Assembly (NCBI GenBank): GCA_934100165.1 | Contig: CAKOPN010000001.1 | Span: 225,792-289,791 of the forward strand | DNA length: 64,000 bases | Direction: 5' to 3' | DNA from: an uncultured Bacilli bacterium | Lineage (GTDB): Bacteria; Bacillota_I; Bacilli_A; RF39; UBA660 | Shown here: positions 43,883-53,353 of the stretch, piece by piece | Position numbering within the stretch: the first letter of the stretch is position 1 | Layout: each line of letters opens with the position of its first letter | Notes under the pieces: model-generated | Told to the model about the DNA's origin: nothing | The model's database searches: none | The model's input: the letters and a program-made list of their open reading frames with translations, nothing else | Program-made: the position numbers and the translations under genes

Positions 43883-44922
43883 GCGTTAGCCTCCCTATTA
43901 TCACTATTTTCCTTTTTACTTCTAAGCTGTCCGCAAGCAGCACTAATTTTGCCGCCAAACTCACGTCTTATCGTTACATTTATATTATTCTTCTTCATTA
44001 TATCATAAAATCTCAAAATTTTCTCTTTTTTACTTCTTTTATAACCAATATTATTAGTTTCATTGTAAGGAATTAAATTAACATAGCAATTCATACCCTT
44101 TAAAAGCTTTGCAAGACGTTCTGCACACTCATCAGTATCGTTAATACCAGATAACATAACATACTCAAAAGTTATCTTTCTTTTAGTCTTTTCATAATAT
44201 ATACGCAAAGCATCCATAAGTTTTTCAATTGGATAAGCTTTATTTATTGGCATTATACTATTTCTTATCTCATTTGTTGGAGCATGAAGACTAATTGCTA
44301 AGTTAACTTGGTATGGAAAATCTGCAAATTCAAGAATTTTAGGCACTATTCCAGAAGTTGATATTGTTATATGTCTACTTCCAATTGCAAGACCTTTCGG
44401 ATGATTTATAATTTTTACAAAATTTGTAACATTCTCATAATTATCAAAAGGTTCACCAATACCCATCACCACTACATGTGTAATTTTATCTTTTATGTCA
44501 TCTTCAACAGCAAGTATTTGTTCTACCATCTCACCAGTTTCAAGGCCTCTAACTTTTTTTAATCTACCACTCTCACAAAACTTACATCCCATATTGCATC
44601 CAACTTCACTAGATATACAAATACTAGTGCCATAATCATGTCTCATAAGGACACTTTCAATTAAAGAGTTATCTTGAAGTCTAAAAAGATATTTGTTAAC
44701 TTCAGTATCTCTTTCAACTTTTACAAGCTCTATATTAGAAATTGAAAAATCACTCTCAAGGTGAGTAATAATGCTTTTTTTTATATCTGTAATCATATCA
44801 AAAGATTTAATTTTTTTCTGATATAACCATGTATAAAGTTGTATTGCTTTAAACTTTTTTTCACCTAAAGATAAAAAATAATCTTCTAATTGTTCTATAG
44901 TTAAATCATAAATGTTTCTCAT
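43879..44922 (-). CDS. rlmN: Dual-specificity rRNA/tRNA (adenine-C2)-methyltransferase RlmN
   Basis: A radical SAM enzyme that methylates C2 of A2503 in 23S rRNA and of A37 in some tRNAs. The 347-residue protein has C109, C113 and C116 (GCNMGCKFC) for the 4Fe-4S cluster, VVMGIGEPFDNYENV and VNLAISLHA, and the catalytic cysteine C330 in ISAACGQL; a second catalytic Cys is in the first half. Intact cysteines argue for activity. It leads the operon with stp, prkC, rsgA and rpe behind a strong promoter. Confidence 0.96.
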   Translation of the reverse strand: MRNIYDLTIEQLEDYFLSLGEKKFKAIQLYTWLYQKKIKSFDMITDIKKSIITHLESDFSISNIELVKVERDTEVNKYLFRLQDNSLIESVLMRHDYGTSICISSEVGCNMGCKFCESGRLKKVRGLETGEMVEQILAVEDDIKDKITHVVVMGIGEPFDNYENVTNFVKIINHPKGLAIGSRHITISTSGIVPKILEFADFPYQVNLAISLHAPTNEIRNSIMPINKAYPIEKLMDALRIYYEKTKRKITFEYVMLSGINDTDECAERLAKLLKGMNCYVNLIPYNETNNIGYKRSKKEKILRFYDIMKKNNINVTIRREFGGKISAACGQLRSKKENSDNREANA

Positions 44923-44945
44923 AATCCACTTCCACTAATAACATT

Positions 44946-44974
44946 ATTATATCATTAAGATTATTTTTCCACAA
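44946..44974 (-). promoter_or_regulatory. Promoter of the rlmN operon
   Basis: TTGTGG-17 bases-TATAAT with an extended TG on the minus strand, about 24 bases before the rlmN start. Confidence 0.75.
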
Positions 44975-45000
44975 AAAAAGAAACATTTTTACGTTTCTTT
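44972..45000 (-). terminator. Terminator of the tandem 315-residue paralogue genes
   Basis: An 8-bp AAAGAAAC/GTTTCTTT stem with an 8-base loop followed by Ts on the minus strand. It abuts the rlmN promoter. Confidence 0.85.
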
Positions 45001-45028
45001 ACACTTTTATTCATGACTTTACTAATAA

Positions 45029-45976
45029 CTACCTCTTCTTTTTAGTCTTTTTATCAGCTGGATCACCAAAAGAATTTATCATAGCCTTTGAAACTATCTT
45101 TGCAGCATCAGGTGAAAGTGGTTCATCTAAATCATTAATAATTTCTTGAACTTCATCTTGATTGCCAATATTATTAAAAAGATTTTCCAATTTAAGTTCA
45201 TAATAAAGTTCAAAATCTTCATCTAAAGAGAAACCTTTTGAAATAATTTGCATAGTATCATCAGCTTCAGCAAGAAAGTATAATGCTTTTCCTTCTTTAT
45301 AATCATCTAAGGTAACACCGGCTATTTTAGCAACAAATGCTTCATCATCTATTATCGATGACGAAATATCACCAAGAGAAAAATATTCATCTTCTAAAAT
45401 AGAAGCATTACTAATAATTTGATTTCTTTCTGCAATTAGTACTGATCTTAATTTTTCATCAGAAGTATCCTCTATTTTTTTACTAATTAAAGAAAGCATT
45501 GTTTTAAGTTCAGAAATTCTATAAGAATACTTACAAATATATGAACTTTCAATAGAGGCAGAATATTTTTTTGAAAATTCTAAGTCTCCATCGTTATGTT
45601 TACTAGCCTCTTGAGGCTTAATTCCAAACAGTTCAAAAAAGTCAGCACGTTTAGCTCTATGATAATTTTCCATAGCAAAACATGCATCATAGTCATTATA
45701 AAGTTTAGCTAATAATCTTTGATTATCAGAAAATTCTTGTAAATAACGTAGTGAAGGTACAAGTGCTTCATTGCAGAAATACTTTTTCTCAATATCACGT
45801 TCAGTTTCTAAAGACAATTTAAGTTTTTCTAACACTCTTTCATATTCTGGAGAAGAAACTCCATAGTTAACTTCTGTCAAAAAGAGAACATCATACAAAT
45901 CTTCAATAACTTCCGAAATTGTAATCCAAGTTCTAATTTTCTTAATTTGTTTTTCATTTAACTTTGATTGTAGCAT
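45029..45976 (-). CDS. Unknown helical protein, paralogue 2 of a tandem pair
   Basis: A 315-residue, mostly alpha-helical and acidic cytoplasmic protein without signal or membrane helix. It is clearly related to its upstream neighbour: both share W-x-S/T-I-S-D/E-x-I-x-x-LYD, then YG-x-x-SP-x-Y and KLSLE-x-E-x-DIE-x-KYF in the first 75 residues, and similar spacing afterwards. I start it at the ATG at 45976, five codons inside the longest frame, because a GGGGGT site precedes it and because this gives exactly the paralogue's length. The C-terminus is lysine-rich. No family is recognised. Confidence 0.7.
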   Translation of the reverse strand: MLQSKLNEKQIKKIRTWITISEVIEDLYDVLFLTEVNYGVSSPEYERVLEKLKLSLETERDIEKKYFCNEALVPSLRYLQEFSDNQRLLAKLYNDYDACFAMENYHRAKRADFFELFGIKPQEASKHNDGDLEFSKKYSASIESSYICKYSYRISELKTMLSLISKKIEDTSDEKLRSVLIAERNQIISNASILEDEYFSLGDISSSIIDDEAFVAKIAGVTLDDYKEGKALYFLAEADDTMQIISKGFSLDEDFELYYELKLENLFNNIGNQDEVQEIINDLDEPLSPDAAKIVSKAMINSFGDPADKKTKKKR

Positions 45977-46021
45977 AAACCATACCCCCAACTACTAAAT
46001 ATAAATAAATGACTTAAAATA

Positions 46022-46969
46022 CTAATTAAATCTAAGCGTTTTAACATTTTCTCCGTTCTTGTCGGCCTCTGTTTTTTCTATTGCATCAGAAATAACATGC
46101 AAAGAGCCTGTCTTATCAAGTTCTTCAAAATGTTTGCTAACATAATCATAAACTGAGCTAGGATCATCCATATTATCAAGATCACTTACTAAATGTAATT
46201 CATAAAGCCAATCTTGATTACGTCTTTTACTTTTTTTTGCAGTATCTAAATCATCAATTACATTAAAACAACTTGTTTTAAAGAATGTGTTTTTATATTC
46301 ATTATATTTTTCTATAGACATATCCGCATACTCTGCAAACATTTCATCATATGAAAGTAAAGCATCAAAATCACACACAGAAAAGTACATTTTTTCTAAC
46401 ATACCATTTGAACTAATAGTTATATTTTTTAAAGCTATAAGCTCTTCTCTACGTTCTTCATCTAAGTCGCCTTTAAGTTCTTCTTCAATATGAGCCAAAA
46501 AAGATTTATTTTTTGCAAAATTAAATGAATAATCACAGAAAACAAGTGCTTTAATTTGTACATCTTCATTTTCTAAATTTACTTTTTCATCACAAATAAT
46601 CAAAGCATCATCAACTTTGCTTGCAACATTTCTTAATCTGTGATACATTTCGCTATCTTTATTATTTACTAACGCTCTGTAATCATTTTTCATTCTTTCT
46701 TGTAATCTTTCGTTTTTAGCAAAAGCTGGATAATGACATGCTTTTTTCAATAAATTAGGATCTTCAAAATATTTATTTTCTATATCAGACTCTACTTCCA
46801 ATGAAAGTTTAATTTTGTCTGCAATCTCATTATACTGTGGTGAAAATGCACCATATTCAAATTCTGCATCTGTAAGTTCATCATAAAGAATTGTTATTGT
46901 ATCAGAAATAGAAGCCCAAAGCTCTAATTCTTCCATTTCTTCATAAGATAATCTAATAACACTCGCCAT
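46022..46969 (-). CDS. Unknown helical protein, paralogue 1 of a tandem pair
   Basis: A 315-residue acidic, helix-rich cytoplasmic protein. The N-terminal 75 residues align well with the next gene (LWASISDTITILYDEL, EYGAFSPQYNEIADKIKLSL), showing local duplication followed by strong divergence. Several cysteines are scattered without a metal-site pattern. It has a good promoter, and a shared terminator follows its partner, so the two are a two-gene unit. I recognise no domain. They may be subunits of one complex, which is only a guess from the pairing. Confidence 0.7.
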   Translation of the reverse strand: MASVIRLSYEEMEELELWASISDTITILYDELTDAEFEYGAFSPQYNEIADKIKLSLEVESDIENKYFEDPNLLKKACHYPAFAKNERLQERMKNDYRALVNNKDSEMYHRLRNVASKVDDALIICDEKVNLENEDVQIKALVFCDYSFNFAKNKSFLAHIEEELKGDLDEERREELIALKNITISSNGMLEKMYFSVCDFDALLSYDEMFAEYADMSIEKYNEYKNTFFKTSCFNVIDDLDTAKKSKRRNQDWLYELHLVSDLDNMDDPSSVYDYVSKHFEELDKTGSLHVISDAIEKTEADKNGENVKTLRFN

Positions 46970-47000
46970 ATATATACCACCAATTTCAAAACTGGCTATA

Positions 47001-47028
47001 ATTATACCACAAACATGGAAAAATGCAA
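47001..47028 (-). promoter_or_regulatory. Promoter of the tandem 315-residue paralogue genes
   Basis: TTGCAT-16 bases-TATAAT with a TG before the -10 on the minus strand, about 32 bases before the start. Confidence 0.7.
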
Positions 47029-47036
47029 CAAAATAC

Positions 47037-47065
47037 TTTACTATTCATACAAAATCTAATATAAT
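47037..47065 (+). promoter_or_regulatory. Promoter of the NifU-like gene
   Basis: TTTACT-17 bases-TATAAT on the plus strand, 16 bases before the start codon and divergent from the promoter at 47001-47028. Confidence 0.6.
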
Positions 47066-47081
47066 TCAACTTGGTGATACA

Positions 47082-47309
47082 ATGGAAATTGAAGAAAAAA
47101 TAAAAAAAGAAATAGAAAAATTAAGACCATTTTTACAAGGTGATGGCGGAGATGTAGAATTTGTTAAGTTTGAAAATGGATGTGTTTATGTAAAGCTTCA
47201 TGGCGCATGTTCTCACTGTGCAATGATTGATTATACATTAAAAGATGGAATTGAAGAAATACTAGTAAATGAAATTCCAGAAGTAAAAAAAGTCGAAAGA
47301 GTCGACTAA
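47082..47309 (+). CDS. NifU-like iron-sulfur scaffold protein
   Basis: A 75-residue stand-alone NifU C-terminal domain. The pattern LRPFLQGDGGDVEFV is diagnostic, and the CxxC at C43 and C46 (GACSHCAM) binds a 4Fe-4S cluster for transfer to client enzymes. Likely clients in this window are RlmN and the pyruvate formate-lyase activase, both cluster enzymes; this link is inference. The start is preceded by a weak GGTG. Its terminator lies within the end of the convergent gene. Confidence 0.93.
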   Translation: MEIEEKIKKEIEKLRPFLQGDGGDVEFVKFENGCVYVKLHGACSHCAMIDYTLKDGIEEILVNEIPEVKKVERVD

Positions 47310-48170
47310 TTACTTATCAAGCCATTTAATTAAAGGTATATTGTTATACCTTTTTTTTATTTCTAAAATTATTTGAAAAATATATTTTTGATAATCATGT
47401 GTTTTAAGCAGTAAATTTTTAATTTTTTCATCACATTTTTCAAATTGATATTCATAACATAAATCAAAAAAATAGGTTGGAAACAAAAGTCTACTAATAA
47501 ACATAACAGAATCATCATAAGTAAAACTATCATAAGGAATATAAGATATATCAACTTCTTCTTTATAGAAAAAGCTATATTTTATATATTCAGCAAGACC
47601 TTTTACATTAGAATCGATTGTAACATTAAAAGGATTATATAAATCATCAGTATCATTTATTTGATAAAACCTATTATAAGTAAAACTATATTTAAGTTTA
47701 TTTTTATCACAAAGTTCCGAATAAGAGATAGCATTCTCTCCCATTCCAATATAATAATCAAAGTACTCTCTATATTTATACATGTAATCACTTTTAACTT
47801 TATAGTTTTCAAATGTATCTATTTTTCTAATCCATAAAGCTCTACTATCTTTTAAGCTAGACAAAAATGCATCGTAATAATACACATCTAAAACATCTGT
47901 AAAATTTATTTTTCTATTATCATGTCCAGTCTTTCTCATAAATACATAATCATTTCCATCATATCTAGTAATTATACTTCCAAATTTATTTGTAACTATT
48001 TTATGAAAAAATGGATGCTTTTGAGTTTCAAGAATAGTCTTTAAATCAATGTTTTTTTGAATGCACACTAAAATATACTGTATGTTATTACTAATAACAG
48101 TATATTTTTCAAAAGAAAATATAATTTTATCAACATTTATATTATAGTAGTACTCTATTACATTTTTCAT
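47310..48170 (-). CDS. Protein of unknown function, possibly CotS/YsxE-like kinase fold
   Basis: A 286-residue protein rich in tyrosine, phenylalanine and aspartate, without signal peptide or clear membrane span. The C-terminal part (VMFISRLLFPTYFFDLCYEY) recalls the helical end of CotS/YsxE spore-coat kinases with an aminoglycoside-phosphotransferase fold, but I see no good HxD catalytic loop, so this is weak. The start at 48170 is chosen for GAGG eight bases upstream; the frame extends 17 codons further. It ends one base from the NifU-like gene, and a plus-strand terminator lies in its 3' end. Confidence 0.6.
   Translation of the reverse strand: MKNVIEYYYNINVDKIIFSFEKYTVISNNIQYILVCIQKNIDLKTILETQKHPFFHKIVTNKFGSIITRYDGNDYVFMRKTGHDNRKINFTDVLDVYYYDAFLSSLKDSRALWIRKIDTFENYKVKSDYMYKYREYFDYYIGMGENAISYSELCDKNKLKYSFTYNRFYQINDTDDLYNPFNVTIDSNVKGLAEYIKYSFFYKEEVDISYIPYDSFTYDDSVMFISRLLFPTYFFDLCYEYQFEKCDEKIKNLLLKTHDYQKYIFQIILEIKKRYNNIPLIKWLDK
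47332..47358 (+). terminator. Terminator of the NifU-like gene, inside the convergent coding region
   Basis: A 9-bp AAAGGTATA/TATACCTTT stem with loop TTGT is followed by a T run on the plus strand. It lies within the last 17 codons of the minus-strand gene. Confidence 0.8.
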
Positions 48171-48204
48171 ATAGATTACCTCATTTAATTTTATGGAAAA
48201 ATAA

Positions 48205-48238
48205 CAAAAAAAAGACTTCACTTTTTGTGAAATCTTTA
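48205..48238 (-). terminator. Terminator of the cysteine-rich surface-protein operon
   Basis: A 9-bp stem (AGATTTCAC/GTGAAGTCT, one G-T pair) with loop AAAAA, followed by seven Ts on the minus strand; it overlaps the last stop codon of the operon. Confidence 0.82.
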
Positions 48239-48730
48239 ATATGCATCAGGTGTTTTATTTTCAAGTATTCCTGTAAGTACATTAACTATGTTCTCATCTG
48301 TATCATACTCTACTTTAAAAAATGAAAGGAATGAGAACTTTTCTGTTGATACAAGTGTTACTGTCACCTTAGGAGGACATTCATCTATATCGTTTATTAT
48401 TATTTTATATTTACGGCTTAAATCAGCACTGTTTGCAAATCTTCTTACAAAACTTTCAACGAATTTTTCTTTTACTATTCTAACAGTTCCTGGTATTCCC
48501 TCTAAGCAGTGCATTGATTCTGGATCAGTATCTTCCGTTACTCCATCCCAACCTACTCCATCTCTGTATGCTTTTAAGTCTACTGCATCTACCATAGCAG
48601 CTTCAGAGATTTCTTTAAGTAAATAATAGTTCTGTTCATTACTTATTACTACATGTCCAAATATATTGATTAAAACTATTCCAAGTATTCCCATTACCAT
48701 AAAGAAATACATCCACATTGAACTATTCAT
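48236..48730 (-). CDS. Small membrane-anchored protein with TadE/pseudopilin-like layout
   Basis: A 164-residue protein with a short N-terminus and a single membrane helix at residues 5-28 (WMYFFMVMGILGIVLINIFG), followed by an outside domain of about 135 residues with two cysteines (MHCLEG, DECPPK). The layout is like TadE-type minor pilins, which have a helix near the N-terminus and an outward domain, but no processing motif is clear. AAGGGAG precedes the ATG. It is the last gene of the surface operon, 18 bases after the cysteine-rich protein, so it may help to anchor or assemble it. No family is recognised. Confidence 0.65.
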   Translation of the reverse strand: MNSSMWMYFFMVMGILGIVLINIFGHVVISNEQNYYLLKEISEAAMVDAVDLKAYRDGVGWDGVTEDTDPESMHCLEGIPGTVRIVKEKFVESFVRRFANSADLSRKYKIIINDIDECPPKVTVTLVSTEKFSFLSFFKVEYDTDENIVNVLTGILENKTPDAY

Positions 48731-48748
48731 TTTCTTCTCACTCCCTTA

Positions 48749-51700
48749 TTACTTGCTTTCTCCATCTATTACTGTAAAGTAATCTTTAAATGTCTCATTT
48801 ATAAACTTACTATAATATCTTTTTGTTGTATCTGTTCCTTCCATATATACATAATCTAAGTATGCATCATTTCCACCACTTGCTTTATTGTAATTATCTG
48901 TATCATTTCTTATCTGTTTAATTACGCTTGGTGTTAATTCAATTACATATTCTACCTTTTGATTAGCATTAACTCCTGTTACACTACTTGAATCTTTATC
49001 ATCTTTTTTAATGTATTCACTTTTTCCTATCCAGTTAGATCCAATTATTCTATTACCAGTTGCGTAGTTATAACCAAGTGTATTACTATCACTTGAATTT
49101 GGGAATGGATTGTAGTTATTTACTGGTCTAAAGATATAACCACTCTCACATTCAGGACAATAATAACAATAATTTACGCATCCAGATGCATTCTTAAATC
49201 CCCAAGTTGTGTAATTATTCTTACATACTGTTTCTACTTCTGTATAATTTCTTCTATCGCTTCCGCACATTCTAGCTGTTGAACACTGATTTACACAGTC
49301 ACTAACACCATCATAGTTATTTATATCATTGTTCCAATACTTAGTACAATAATTTTTAATTTCACCAGTTTCTGATGGCTTATACTCTTCAGTACAGTTT
49401 GGTAAATCAGGAACATCACTCCAACATACGTTGTAGCAAGTCTCACCAGTGTCTGTCATCTTACCTTCAACTTTTCCATACACAATAGTTTTGTCATACA
49501 ACACATTTCCATTACTATCAAAAGTATTTCCAACTTCTTTGTTAAGTCTTACCAAATATCTATTATCTCCAATTGTTGGTAAAACAACTACAAAATTCAT
49601 ATTTGTTGATAACGCCGTTAAATACTGTTTTGGAGTTTGTTTACCAGTAGATTTAATTTCGTATAACATATTATTGTTCTTATCTCTTTCAACACTACAT
49701 GATACTCCACATTTATCACTTGGATTTATTATATATATTCTCTTTTTGCACATTGCACTGCTGCCATTTTTTGATTCTACAATTCCACTAAGTTGTATTT
49801 CTTCAACACCATTTTTCTTATCACCAATACCAACAGTTATTGTATCAACACCATTAGCCTCTGGTATTGTTCCCTTGACTAGTCCAAAATTCAAAACAGA
49901 ATCTTTAGCACCAAGTTTTTCATTTATTTTGATGCTTGCATCTACATCACCATATACATATATATCATTTCCATGCATAACAGTTCCATCAGCTGCCTTA
50001 ATTATTATTGTACAGCCTAAATTATCATCATCTATCTTATATGGACAACTTTCTCCATCTTCATAATATACATCCGTATTTGGAGTTTCCCTTCCAATAT
50101 TTGCATCGGTTATAACTTCATGACCAACACCTTGTTTAATTATACTATCACTAAAATTCCTATTACTAGTTGCATTTAAATTTGTATAATACAAATTCAT
50201 TCCTAATACTTTAACACCATTAGAAGTATAACAAACTCCATTATCTGGTGCTTTAAACACAGTTGCTTTACCATCAGTTGTTACACAATATTTATCAAAC
50301 ATATAATATACTTGTTTATCACTAACTTGTAAGTAACGATTTACAGGCTTATAACTTAAATTCATATTATAGATTTGTGTTATATTTTCTCTTTTAATAA
50401 TCGTTGTATTTAAGCTATCATCTGAAGCACCAATAACTAAATTGTATTTGTCTGAAATCTCAACTAAATTATTAACAATTTCTCTTACTCTTGAAATTAC
50501 TTTTACTTTATCTGTATTATATTCATAGTCTGTCCATTCCACTTCACCATATCCTTCTTTCAAGAAATCCGGATCATAATATGGACTTTTTGTTCTATCA
50601 TAAGATTTATCTAATGCATTATTATATACATCATAAATATATAGTAATCTTTTTCTTCTATCAGGGTCTTTACTAGAAATAGTAGCATAATCAAATTTCC
50701 ATTGTTCAAGATTAAAGTATACTGTGCATTCTTTTTGAGCATTAAGTCTCGCTTGATAATCTATTCCTTCTCCTGCTACTAATCTTCTATTGGTTAAGTC
50801 AGAGAAACTAAAACTACTAGTCTCTTTACATGAAACGTTTATATATGTTCTAAGATCAAAAGGTGTATCATTTTCTATACCATCAAAATCAGTTATTTGA
50901 TCACCAGAGCAACTTGTAATTATTGCATTTGTTTTAGATAAGTCATCACCAGTAAGCTTATCAATACTACAAGAAGATGTCGTAGATACTAATACATTTG
51001 CTTTTTCTATTCTATTATACGGATTTGAGTTATTACAACTATCAACAGATTCTCTATCCTTGTTAGTTGTAGTTCCATCAGTTGGAGATTTTCCATAAGT
51101 ATAACCACAACTTAATATACAGTCTTTTTTTCTTTTTCTAGGGCTACCCTTTAAATTAAAGTCTACTTCTGCATCACAATAGTTTTCAGCACATTTTAAA
51201 TATTCATCTGATGATTTATCGCCTATATGTGTTTCACAAGTATTTTTACATGAAATTAAATCTACTAAATAATAATGCTTAATTCCTGTTTCTTTTCTTC
51301 CACTAACACCATCTGAACAACTACCATTTAATAAAAAGTAGTTTTGTGTTGTCGTACCTACTAAGGCTTTATCCAAACTTGGTCCAACGTAATATTGATA
51401 TAGGATATTTCCTTTTGAATCTTTTTTACATGTAACATTATCATTTTCAAGTTCACAATGTTTATTATCTGTATTATTACAATAGTTAACAGCCCTATTC
51501 AAATATGTACTTGAAGAATTCAAACTTCTTGAAGTGGCTATATGTGAATAACCATCAGCATATCTTCCGTAAATATAAAAGAAATTTTTTATACCATTGG
51601 ATTGAAATGGTAAAGAATAATTCCATTTATCGCAAGCACCTTGGTATGTACAGTAACCATTTGAATAAGTTCCATTATTCATAGTACAATCTTTAGCAGA

Positions 51701-52615
51701 CATTTCTCGTTTGTAGCTTTTTCTGTGACAACAAGTACCTTTGCTCCAAGAAGCACTGGTCCATGTAGAGTTTTCTTTAACAGTTTTTGAAATGGTTTGA
51801 GCAAGATAACTACCTTGCGTTCTAGCAATACCATCAAGCACACGTTGAACCGGCTCAACAGAAACATAATACTTATCAATTTCTGAATAATTTATATCTA
51901 TGCCAAAATATTGTTTAATAGATTGAACATTTTTAAAATATTTATTCTTAATTAAACTATCTAAATAGCCATTATTTTTAACATTATATTCTGTTAATTT
52001 ACTATCAGGATATACAGCGTAAAAATCATTTAAATTTGTTATATCTGATGCCTTATAAGTAACTTTTCTATCTTGTGACATGAATTTTTGATAAAGAATA
52101 GTATAACCGGTACTACCGCCACCACCTGGAGAAGAACTACAAATAGTTTGAGGAGCCTGCGCATTTTCTTGACTACCGTCATGTGTATAGTAATATCTAT
52201 CGCCAATTGTAAATTCATTTCCAAATTCGTCCTCTGCAATCACATCATGACCAGATGTACTTGGATTTTTAATATCTGGCATCAATTCACTTGGTGTATC
52301 ACCATTATGAGTCCAGTCTTTATCACGGTCAATTATTTGCCTTAACCCCCAGCTACTGCTTACAAAAGAATCATAACTTCCTGGCATACTAACTGAAATA
52401 TGTCTAAAAACATCAGCGAATAAATCTGGATGATACACAAGAATTGGTTTACCAACAACCTCTGGTGTACCACTTCCAGAATACTTAACCAACGTTATCT
52501 GATAACCATAAGCAGTCATTGCTTCTTCCCCTGCTAAAACCAAGAATGGTATTAACAGAACAAGAGAAATTGTGATACACATCAAAACAAACATTTTTTT
52601 ACAATATTTATTCAT
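48749..52615 (-). CDS. Large cysteine-rich exported protein of unknown function
   Basis: A 1288-residue protein with a clear Sec signal peptide (MNKYCKK, hydrophobic core to about residue 27, then LAGEEAM). I count about 42 cysteines, spread throughout and denser in the last third (for example CVNYCYYCPECESGY near 1165). Tyr, Asn, Asp and Ser are abundant. There is no LPxTG signal and no C-terminal membrane helix, so the protein is released or held by non-covalent contacts, perhaps by the single-pass neighbours. No domain is recognised. Such cysteine content outside the cell implies disulfides and an oxidising helper. Confidence 0.8.
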   Translation of the reverse strand: MNKYCKKMFVLMCITISLVLLIPFLVLAGEEAMTAYGYQITLVKYSGSGTPEVVGKPILVYHPDLFADVFRHISVSMPGSYDSFVSSSWGLRQIIDRDKDWTHNGDTPSELMPDIKNPSTSGHDVIAEDEFGNEFTIGDRYYYTHDGSQENAQAPQTICSSSPGGGGSTGYTILYQKFMSQDRKVTYKASDITNLNDFYAVYPDSKLTEYNVKNNGYLDSLIKNKYFKNVQSIKQYFGIDINYSEIDKYYVSVEPVQRVLDGIARTQGSYLAQTISKTVKENSTWTSASWSKGTCCHRKSYKREMSAKDCTMNNGTYSNGYCTYQGACDKWNYSLPFQSNGIKNFFYIYGRYADGYSHIATSRSLNSSSTYLNRAVNYCNNTDNKHCELENDNVTCKKDSKGNILYQYYVGPSLDKALVGTTTQNYFLLNGSCSDGVSGRKETGIKHYYLVDLISCKNTCETHIGDKSSDEYLKCAENYCDAEVDFNLKGSPRKRKKDCILSCGYTYGKSPTDGTTTNKDRESVDSCNNSNPYNRIEKANVLVSTTSSCSIDKLTGDDLSKTNAIITSCSGDQITDFDGIENDTPFDLRTYINVSCKETSSFSFSDLTNRRLVAGEGIDYQARLNAQKECTVYFNLEQWKFDYATISSKDPDRRKRLLYIYDVYNNALDKSYDRTKSPYYDPDFLKEGYGEVEWTDYEYNTDKVKVISRVREIVNNLVEISDKYNLVIGASDDSLNTTIIKRENITQIYNMNLSYKPVNRYLQVSDKQVYYMFDKYCVTTDGKATVFKAPDNGVCYTSNGVKVLGMNLYYTNLNATSNRNFSDSIIKQGVGHEVITDANIGRETPNTDVYYEDGESCPYKIDDDNLGCTIIIKAADGTVMHGNDIYVYGDVDASIKINEKLGAKDSVLNFGLVKGTIPEANGVDTITVGIGDKKNGVEEIQLSGIVESKNGSSAMCKKRIYIINPSDKCGVSCSVERDKNNNMLYEIKSTGKQTPKQYLTALSTNMNFVVVLPTIGDNRYLVRLNKEVGNTFDSNGNVLYDKTIVYGKVEGKMTDTGETCYNVCWSDVPDLPNCTEEYKPSETGEIKNYCTKYWNNDINNYDGVSDCVNQCSTARMCGSDRRNYTEVETVCKNNYTTWGFKNASGCVNYCYYCPECESGYIFRPVNNYNPFPNSSDSNTLGYNYATGNRIIGSNWIGKSEYIKKDDKDSSSVTGVNANQKVEYVIELTPSVIKQIRNDTDNYNKASGGNDAYLDYVYMEGTDTTKRYYSKFINETFKDYFTVIDGESK

Positions 52616-52632
52616 TTAAATCACATCCTTTA

Positions 52633-53328
52633 TTAAACATTTAAATTTATTTTAGTTCTCTTTCTAGATTTAACAATTCTAATAACAATAATAGTAACTA
52701 TTAAACCAACAAATATAATTGTTATTGGCAACGTTATACTCAAATTTTGTACATAATAATCAATAATTTTTTGAAAAGTTGTTCTAGTGTCAACTACAGG
52801 TTCAGGTTCAACAGGTTTTTCAATGCTTTTTTTATATATTTCTAATTGTTCTAAAAAATATTCTCTATCCCTTATGTTTCCCTCATACCACTTGCCACAC
52901 AAAGAGAACTCTTCATATTCTATACATTCCTCTGATTCACTATATGTATTATATTTAGGTACCTTCAATTGCCTTGTATAAATATATTCTTCAGCACAAG
53001 GGCTATCGTAACCACCATAGAATTTGAATTCATATGTATGTCCACCATCTAAGTATGAAGCGATTACAATAGTAGCATTATCATTTGGAGTTTCATATAC
53101 AGAATCATTAAAAATAAGTAAAACATCTTTATTCATATTTGAGGCTGTAATCTCAAAATATGATTTATTATCACTATCAAACTTTAAATTCCAAGAAAGT
53201 TGTACATTATATGCTGCTCTTTTAAGTTCGTTATAACGACTACCAGTACACAAATTAGCGGCATCAGCAGGAATTGGAAAGAAAAAACATAATGCAAATA
53301 AGCAATATATTATAACTTTCTTATTCAT
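52633..53328 (-). CDS. Signal-peptide, C-terminally anchored surface protein, paralogue 2
   Basis: A 231-residue protein: signal peptide (KKVIIYCLFALCFFFPIPADA), an outside domain of about 140 residues, a proline/glutamate-rich stalk (KPVEPEPVVD) and a C-terminal membrane helix (ITLPITIIFVGLIVTIIVI) followed by basic residues. It aligns with the next gene upstream: NLCTxSxYNxLK, WNLKFDxxNxxYFE, YEFxFYGGYDxPCxEEY and CxEYxxxxLCxKWY (x marks differing positions), including the cysteines. The ATG at 53328 is preferred over an upstream GTG for its ribosome binding site and normal signal peptide. The function is unknown. Confidence 0.72.
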   Translation of the reverse strand: MNKKVIIYCLFALCFFFPIPADAANLCTGSRYNELKRAAYNVQLSWNLKFDSDNKSYFEITASNMNKDVLLIFNDSVYETPNDNATIVIASYLDGGHTYEFKFYGGYDSPCAEEYIYTRQLKVPKYNTYSESEECIEYEEFSLCGKWYEGNIRDREYFLEQLEIYKKSIEKPVEPEPVVDTRTTFQKIIDYYVQNLSITLPITIIFVGLIVTIIVIRIVKSRKRTKINLNV

Positions 53329-53353
53329 AATCAAACACACCACCTTTTCTCTT

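Noticed and set aside
47310..48170. Firm assignment as spore-coat kinase CotS
   Set aside because: Only the C-terminal helices recall that family, and no catalytic HxD or metal motif is clear, so it is listed as unknown.
49449..50066. 205-codon plus-strand frame opposite the cysteine-rich gene
   Set aside because: It lies antisense to a gene with a signal peptide and operon context; composition and lack of a ribosome binding site mark it as a shadow.
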